Source of the DNA: Bacillus pseudomycoides DSM 12442
Lineage (GTDB): Bacteria; Bacillota; Bacilli; Bacillales; Bacillaceae_G
Direction: 5' to 3'
NCBI RefSeq assembly: GCF_000161455.1
Contig: NZ_CM000745.1
Location: 5,647,972-5,657,285 of the forward strand
Length of the DNA stretch: 9,314 nt
Positions 6,166 through 9,314 of this stretch are shown here, one piece after another. Below the pieces are notes generated by a model that worked only from the letters and a program-made list of their open reading frames with translations, ran no database searches and was not told the origin of the DNA. Positions within the stretch are counted from its first letter, which is position 1. Every line of letters starts with the position of its first letter. The position numbers were made by a program, and so were the translations under genes.

Positions 6166-6197
6166 ATATTCAAATATCTATTACGTTATTTGAATAT
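6166..6197. repeat. Perfect 11-bp inverted repeat upstream of the decarboxylase
   Basis: ATATTCAAATA (6166-6176) and TATTTGAATAT (6187-6197) are exact reverse complements with a 10-base spacer. There is no GC core or T-tract, so it suits a dimeric protein-binding site better than a terminator. It lies about 290 bases before the decarboxylase start and 30 bases outside the IS6 end; no regulator gene is in the window. Confidence 0.5.
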
Positions 6198-6424
6198 CTG
6201 CTAGGGCACAATTTAAATTTAATAAAGTTTGTAATACTGAAGAATAAATAATTAATTCAGAAAAATTTTTAGCAACTTCATTATATCGCAATTACTTTTT
6301 AAAATTAATCAAAAAATTTTTCCTTTACTTTAAATTCCAGAATTCATATAATTTTCTATGGAATTACATTTTTTTCTAAACAGCTCCTGATTCATACACA
6401 TTCTAAAGGATAAACACAAATCAT
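6198..6424. other. AT-rich leader stretch, no gene seen
   Basis: Very AT-rich DNA with stops in all frames and no protein I recognise. A weak AATTCC/GGAATT inverted repeat lies around 6335-6366. Together with the candidate promoter after it, this probably forms the control region of the decarboxylase gene. Confidence 0.4.
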
Positions 6425-6452
6425 TTCACTCGTATATTTAACTAGGTAAAAT
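6425..6452 (+). promoter_or_regulatory. Candidate promoter of the decarboxylase gene
   Basis: TTCACT (6425-6430) and TAAAAT (6447-6452) are spaced 16 bases apart and match the main sigma-factor consensus at 4 and 5 of 6 positions. Transcription would begin about 30 bases before the start codon, just ahead of the ribosome site. Tentative, given the base composition. Confidence 0.35.
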
Positions 6453-6486
6453 AAAAATCCATATTTTCACAAGGAGAAGTGACCAC

Positions 6487-8139
6487 ATGCAAGATATTTT
6501 GAATCTATTTCCGAGCGCTGATGGAAATGAAAAAAAACAAAAGCTTTTTTTAGAATCTATGCAAAAAATAGTTGAAAATCTTAGCCGATTAAAAAATGAA
6601 GATCGAGCATCTTTAGGTAACTGTGAGGAAAAATCAGACGGATATTACAATAACTTAATTCACCAAAGTCATATACCACTGGCTGGAATTGCTATGTCTG
6701 AGGTTATGGAAGAACTAAACCAATTTATGAATGGTCATCCTTATCCCAATAAATACTATTTGTCTAACGCTGTACCACTACCAAGTATTCCATCACTATT
6801 AGGTACAATGACCATGGCGCTTTTAAATGGTAATGGCGTTTGGGATGTATATGGCCCTGGGGCAGCTGAAGCAGAAGTAAAAGTTGTATCCATGCTTTCA
6901 AAACTGATCGGTTATAATCCGCATAATAGCGGTGGTTATACAACATGGGGTGGACAAGGATGTGTATTTTCAAGCTTACGTTTAGCGATTGCTAAACAAT
7001 TTCCATTAGCAAAGGAACACGGTGTTCCACAAAATGTATATTGCTTTGCTTCTGAAAATGCACACTATAGTTTATTAAAGTCAGCTGAAGCAACTGGCAT
7101 TGGGACAAATCACCTAATTAAAGTGAAAACTGACCCTTATACAAATTCTATGGATATAGAAGATTTAGAGGATAAAATGATAAATGTTATTGAAAACGGA
7201 GGTATCCCCCTTTATATTCTAGCTACTATGGGGTCAACAGATACATTTACAATTGATGATATAGAAAAAATTAAAGATAGTGCTGAATCAATACAGAAAA
7301 AATATAAATTAAAACCTATTTATATTCATGCAGATTCTGCAATGGGCGGATTCTATGGTTTCTTTAATAATTATAACTTTGAAGAAAATCCACTCTCATT
7401 TGAACCTAATGTGAAAGATGCCTTACAACTCGTTCAAGGGAAAATGCAATATATGTCTCTTGCAGATAGTGTATGTTTTGATTTTCATAAATTAGGACAA
7501 ACACCTTATACTTCAAGTATTTTAATCGTGAAAAATCATACTGACTTACAACTTATGGACATCGAACAAAATGACACACCTTATCTTGGTAATAGATCAT
7601 ATGGCAGTTATCATACAGGCTATACCTTAGAATGTTCACGAGCTGGTAGTTCTATTCCGATGTATATAAATTTATTAGCCTTTGGAATTGAAGGATATCA
7701 AAAATTATTAGCAAATTATGTTCGTGTAAATCTATTATTTAGGGAGAAATTGCGCAAGGCTCTTCCTCAAGTAGCAATAACAAATGATTTTACTTATGGA
7801 CCAATTACAACATTTCGTTTCTATATGAATGGAGATGGCCAGGTAAATTGGGAAAAGGAGCGTACAGGTCTCGCAACACAAGAAGAGATTGAGGATACAA
7901 ATCGGTTAAATATAGAACTATTTAATTACCTAGGAAAAAATCGTGATCAAATATTCTTTGGCGATACAACTCGTTCTTGTGTAGTAGATGTAATAAACAG
8001 TTGTGACAGAAAACCAATTTCTACATTAAAATTCTTTTCTATCTCGCCATATACAAATGTTGAATGTTTAGATGAGATTGTAGCATTTCTTCATAAACAT
8101 GTATCGATTGCTACTAAACAGATTTATTCATATGTTTAA
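6487..8139 (+). CDS. Group II PLP-dependent amino-acid decarboxylase
   Basis: This 550-residue enzyme belongs to the glutamate/tyrosine/aromatic amino-acid decarboxylase fold-type I family, which releases CO2 from an amino acid to give an amine. Visible PLP elements are His193 in ENAHYSLLKSAEATGIG (ring stacking), Asp283 in HADSAMGGFY (pyridine nitrogen) and Lys335 in DSVCFDFHKLGQTPY (Schiff base). The phosphate-side motif is WGGQGCVFSSLRLA (154-167), whereas most family members have GGTxAN here. The start at 6487 follows AAGGAG by 10 bases. No signal peptide is present. It is followed after 123 bases by an acetyltransferase on the same strand with no terminator between, suggesting one amine-modifying unit. 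Substrate unknown: aromatic, acidic and diamino acids are all used in this superfamily. The IS6 ends on both sides suggest horizontal acquisition. Confidence 0.9.
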   Translation: MQDILNLFPSADGNEKKQKLFLESMQKIVENLSRLKNEDRASLGNCEEKSDGYYNNLIHQSHIPLAGIAMSEVMEELNQFMNGHPYPNKYYLSNAVPLPSIPSLLGTMTMALLNGNGVWDVYGPGAAEAEVKVVSMLSKLIGYNPHNSGGYTTWGGQGCVFSSLRLAIAKQFPLAKEHGVPQNVYCFASENAHYSLLKSAEATGIGTNHLIKVKTDPYTNSMDIEDLEDKMINVIENGGIPLYILATMGSTDTFTIDDIEKIKDSAESIQKKYKLKPIYIHADSAMGGFYGFFNNYNFEENPLSFEPNVKDALQLVQGKMQYMSLADSVCFDFHKLGQTPYTSSILIVKNHTDLQLMDIEQNDTPYLGNRSYGSYHTGYTLECSRAGSSIPMYINLLAFGIEGYQKLLANYVRVNLLFREKLRKALPQVAITNDFTYGPITTFRFYMNGDGQVNWEKERTGLATQEEIEDTNRLNIELFNYLGKNRDQIFFGDTTRSCVVDVINSCDRKPISTLKFFSISPYTNVECLDEIVAFLHKHVSIATKQIYSYV

Positions 8140-8262
8140 TAACCTTATTTGTTAGCGCTTTAATATTTAAACTTAACTACATTAAATAAAATTTCCAATC
8201 CCTTTTAATCAATATCTAATTTCAATTTACCACTATCTATATTAAGAAATGAGGAAAAATAT

Positions 8263-8907
8263 ATGAATATAGAGCTACTAGATACACACCACGTGAAAGA
8301 TGCAGCACATTTAATTGCACATTCTTTTGTGAATAACGAACCTCTTGTAAGCAGTTTACAAATTCCTTTTGCTCCTTTTCACAAAATGTGCGAGGAAATG
8401 GTAAAACAAGCTGTATCTCAATCTATGTCATTTGTAGCAATAGAAAACTTTCAAATTGTTGGTGTTCTTTTAACAAGAAAAGTAACTCAACCATTAATAG
8501 ATAAAGATAAAGCGAGTGAACTGTGTCCACAAATGGATCCCATTTTTCTACTCTTAGATACTTTAGAAACGGAATCAATTGAGTTTTCAAATTTAGATAA
8601 AGAAAGATTAGTCTATCTAGATATGGGCGCTTGTCATCCAGATTGGATGGGCAGTGGGGTAGTCACTACTCTTATTTCACATGCTATTCAAGAAATAAGT
8701 ACAAGAGATTTTGATTTTATTGCTGCTTGTACAAATAAAATTTCTCAAAAAATCCTTAAAAAATTGTATAAGACTTTTGAGATTAATGAAATAGTGTATA
8801 ATAAATTTCCTTATAAGGAATCATTGCCTTTTGCTAACACAACAACTTCCTTAACAGCTCAATTATTATATATACCTCAATCTCAATTTGTCATTAAAGC
8901 TATATAA
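8263..8907 (+). CDS. GNAT-family N-acetyltransferase
   Basis: The 214-residue protein has the GNAT order: an N-terminal strand and helix (IELLDTHHVKDAAHLIAHSF), a central strand pair (SFVAIENFQIVGVLLTRK, 56-73), then the acyl-CoA motif A, LVYLDMGACHPDWMGSGVVTTLISHAI (116-142 region), where MGSG replaces the usual RGKGIG pyrophosphate loop. A C-terminal strand region with IAACTNKISQKILKKL follows. The start is supported by GAGG about 9 bases before the ATG. It should move an acyl group, usually acetyl, from CoA to an amine. Sitting next to an amino-acid decarboxylase, the natural guess is N-acylation of the amine made there, as in arylalkylamine acetyltransferases; this comes from context, not from specific residues. 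Self-protection against an amine compound is another option. Confidence 0.8.
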   Translation: MNIELLDTHHVKDAAHLIAHSFVNNEPLVSSLQIPFAPFHKMCEEMVKQAVSQSMSFVAIENFQIVGVLLTRKVTQPLIDKDKASELCPQMDPIFLLLDTLETESIEFSNLDKERLVYLDMGACHPDWMGSGVVTTLISHAIQEISTRDFDFIAACTNKISQKILKKLYKTFEINEIVYNKFPYKESLPFANTTTSLTAQLLYIPQSQFVIKAI

Positions 8908-9006
8908 TTTTTAGAACTACTATAAATTCGAAAAAAATTATCCTATATGTGCATGAATCCTAAATTATTACTTTTCAAATAGTATACCCATACTTTTATA
9001 GCAGCT

Positions 9007-9040
9007 AAAAAAGGCTCCGAATTGAGGAGTCTTTTTCTTT
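9007..9040 (+). terminator. Rho-independent terminator of the decarboxylase/acetyltransferase unit
   Basis: AAAAAAGGCTCC (9007-9018) pairs with GGAGTCTTTTT (9026-9036) with one G-T wobble over a 7-base loop, and T-rich sequence follows to 9040. It lies 100 bases after the acetyltransferase stop and just before the IS6 end, the place expected for the end of the transcript. The A-run on the left may let it work in both directions. Confidence 0.75.
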
Positions 9041-9068
9041 ATAATTGGTCAATATCTTAACTTTTTCG

Positions 9069-9314
9069 GATTCTGGTGCAAAAAACCTCTTAAACTTGGA
9101 CATACTGATATTACTACTCTAGAAAAGGTGCGTAACCAGTATGGAAAAGGAAAATTTGTTCAAATGGAAGCATTATCAGCCTGAACTCATCTTATTAACA
9201 GTAAGGTGGTATCTACAGTACAATTTGAGCTTTCGAAACCTAGTGGAAATGATGGAAGAAAGAGGTTTATCCATTACTCACACAACGATTATGCGCTGGG
9301 TTCATCAATATGGA
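9069..9314 (+). mobile_element. IS6-family (IS240-like) element, left end, runs off window
   Basis: GATTCTGGTGCAAAAAA (9069-9085) is an IS6-type terminal repeat with one change from GGTTCTGGTGCAAA, and a transposase starts 72 bases after the start of the repeat, as usual in this family. The element is oriented opposite to the relic at 5556-6136, so the two IS6 5' ends face each other across the decarboxylase/acetyltransferase pair. The right end and any target duplication are outside the window. Confidence 0.8.
9141..9314 (+). CDS. IS6-family transposase, N-terminal 58 residues in window
   Basis: The frame opens at ATG 9141 with an AAGGTG sequence upstream and stays open to the last base, so the gene is cut by the window edge. 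FKWKHYQPELILLTVRWYL, then LSFRNLVEMMEERGL and THTTIMRWVHQYG form the helix-turn-helix N-terminus of IS6/IS240 transposases, which carry out replicative cointegrate formation. The DDE domain lies beyond the window, so activity cannot be judged. It may be the source of activity on the older IS6 ends to its left. Confidence 0.9.
   Translation, partial: MEKENLFKWKHYQPELILLTVRWYLQYNLSFRNLVEMMEERGLSITHTTIMRWVHQYG

Noticed and set aside
6016..6204. Plus-strand 62-codon frame
   Set aside because: Runs through two IS6 terminal repeats and an inverted repeat, so it is a chance frame in mobile-element DNA.
6764..6973. Minus-strand 69-codon frame
   Set aside because: Antisense to the decarboxylase coding region; no ribosome site; composition follows the plus-strand gene.

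Overview
The window is AT-rich Gram-positive DNA of the Bacillus cereus/thuringiensis type. The clues are strong GGAGG-like ribosome sites, an IS231-like relic, several IS6-family (IS240-like) ends, and a mix of intact accessory genes with broken mobile-element genes. That mixture suggests a plasmid or genomic island rather than core chromosome. This assignment is inferred from gene families and composition; no marker gene fixes the species.

Left part (1-2284). A minus-strand gene runs off the left edge; it encodes a helical protein I cannot name, possibly of immunity-protein type. Next is a serine resolvase gene on the minus strand, broken by a frameshift and an in-frame stop. Directly upstream of it are three dyad sites with the layout of a Tn3-type res site. 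A hairpin terminator and the first ~200 bp of an IS231-like element follow, and the latter is cut off at the end of the next gene.

Centre (2285-5500). Two tandem minus-strand genes encode MGT-family (YjiC/macrolide-type) UDP-glycosyltransferases. They are clearly diverged duplicates, each with its own ribosome site. Upstream lies a stretch without intact genes that holds a broken small membrane-protein frame and a very strong bidirectional hairpin terminator.

Right part (5556-9314). A scrambled IS6-family relic (5556-6136) keeps only the last 79 residues of a transposase and has four IS6-like terminal repeats, two of them bounding a ~200 bp insert without transposase. Next are two plus-strand genes: a 550-residue group II PLP-dependent decarboxylase and a 214-residue GNAT acetyltransferase, followed by a terminator. 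A second IS6-family element begins at 9069 and runs off the right edge. The two IS6 copies face each other, so the decarboxylase/acetyltransferase pair looks like an IS6-bracketed cassette. The simplest reading is that an amino acid is decarboxylated to an amine, which is then N-acylated. The substrate cannot be read from sequence, and any link to the glycosyltransferases is speculative.
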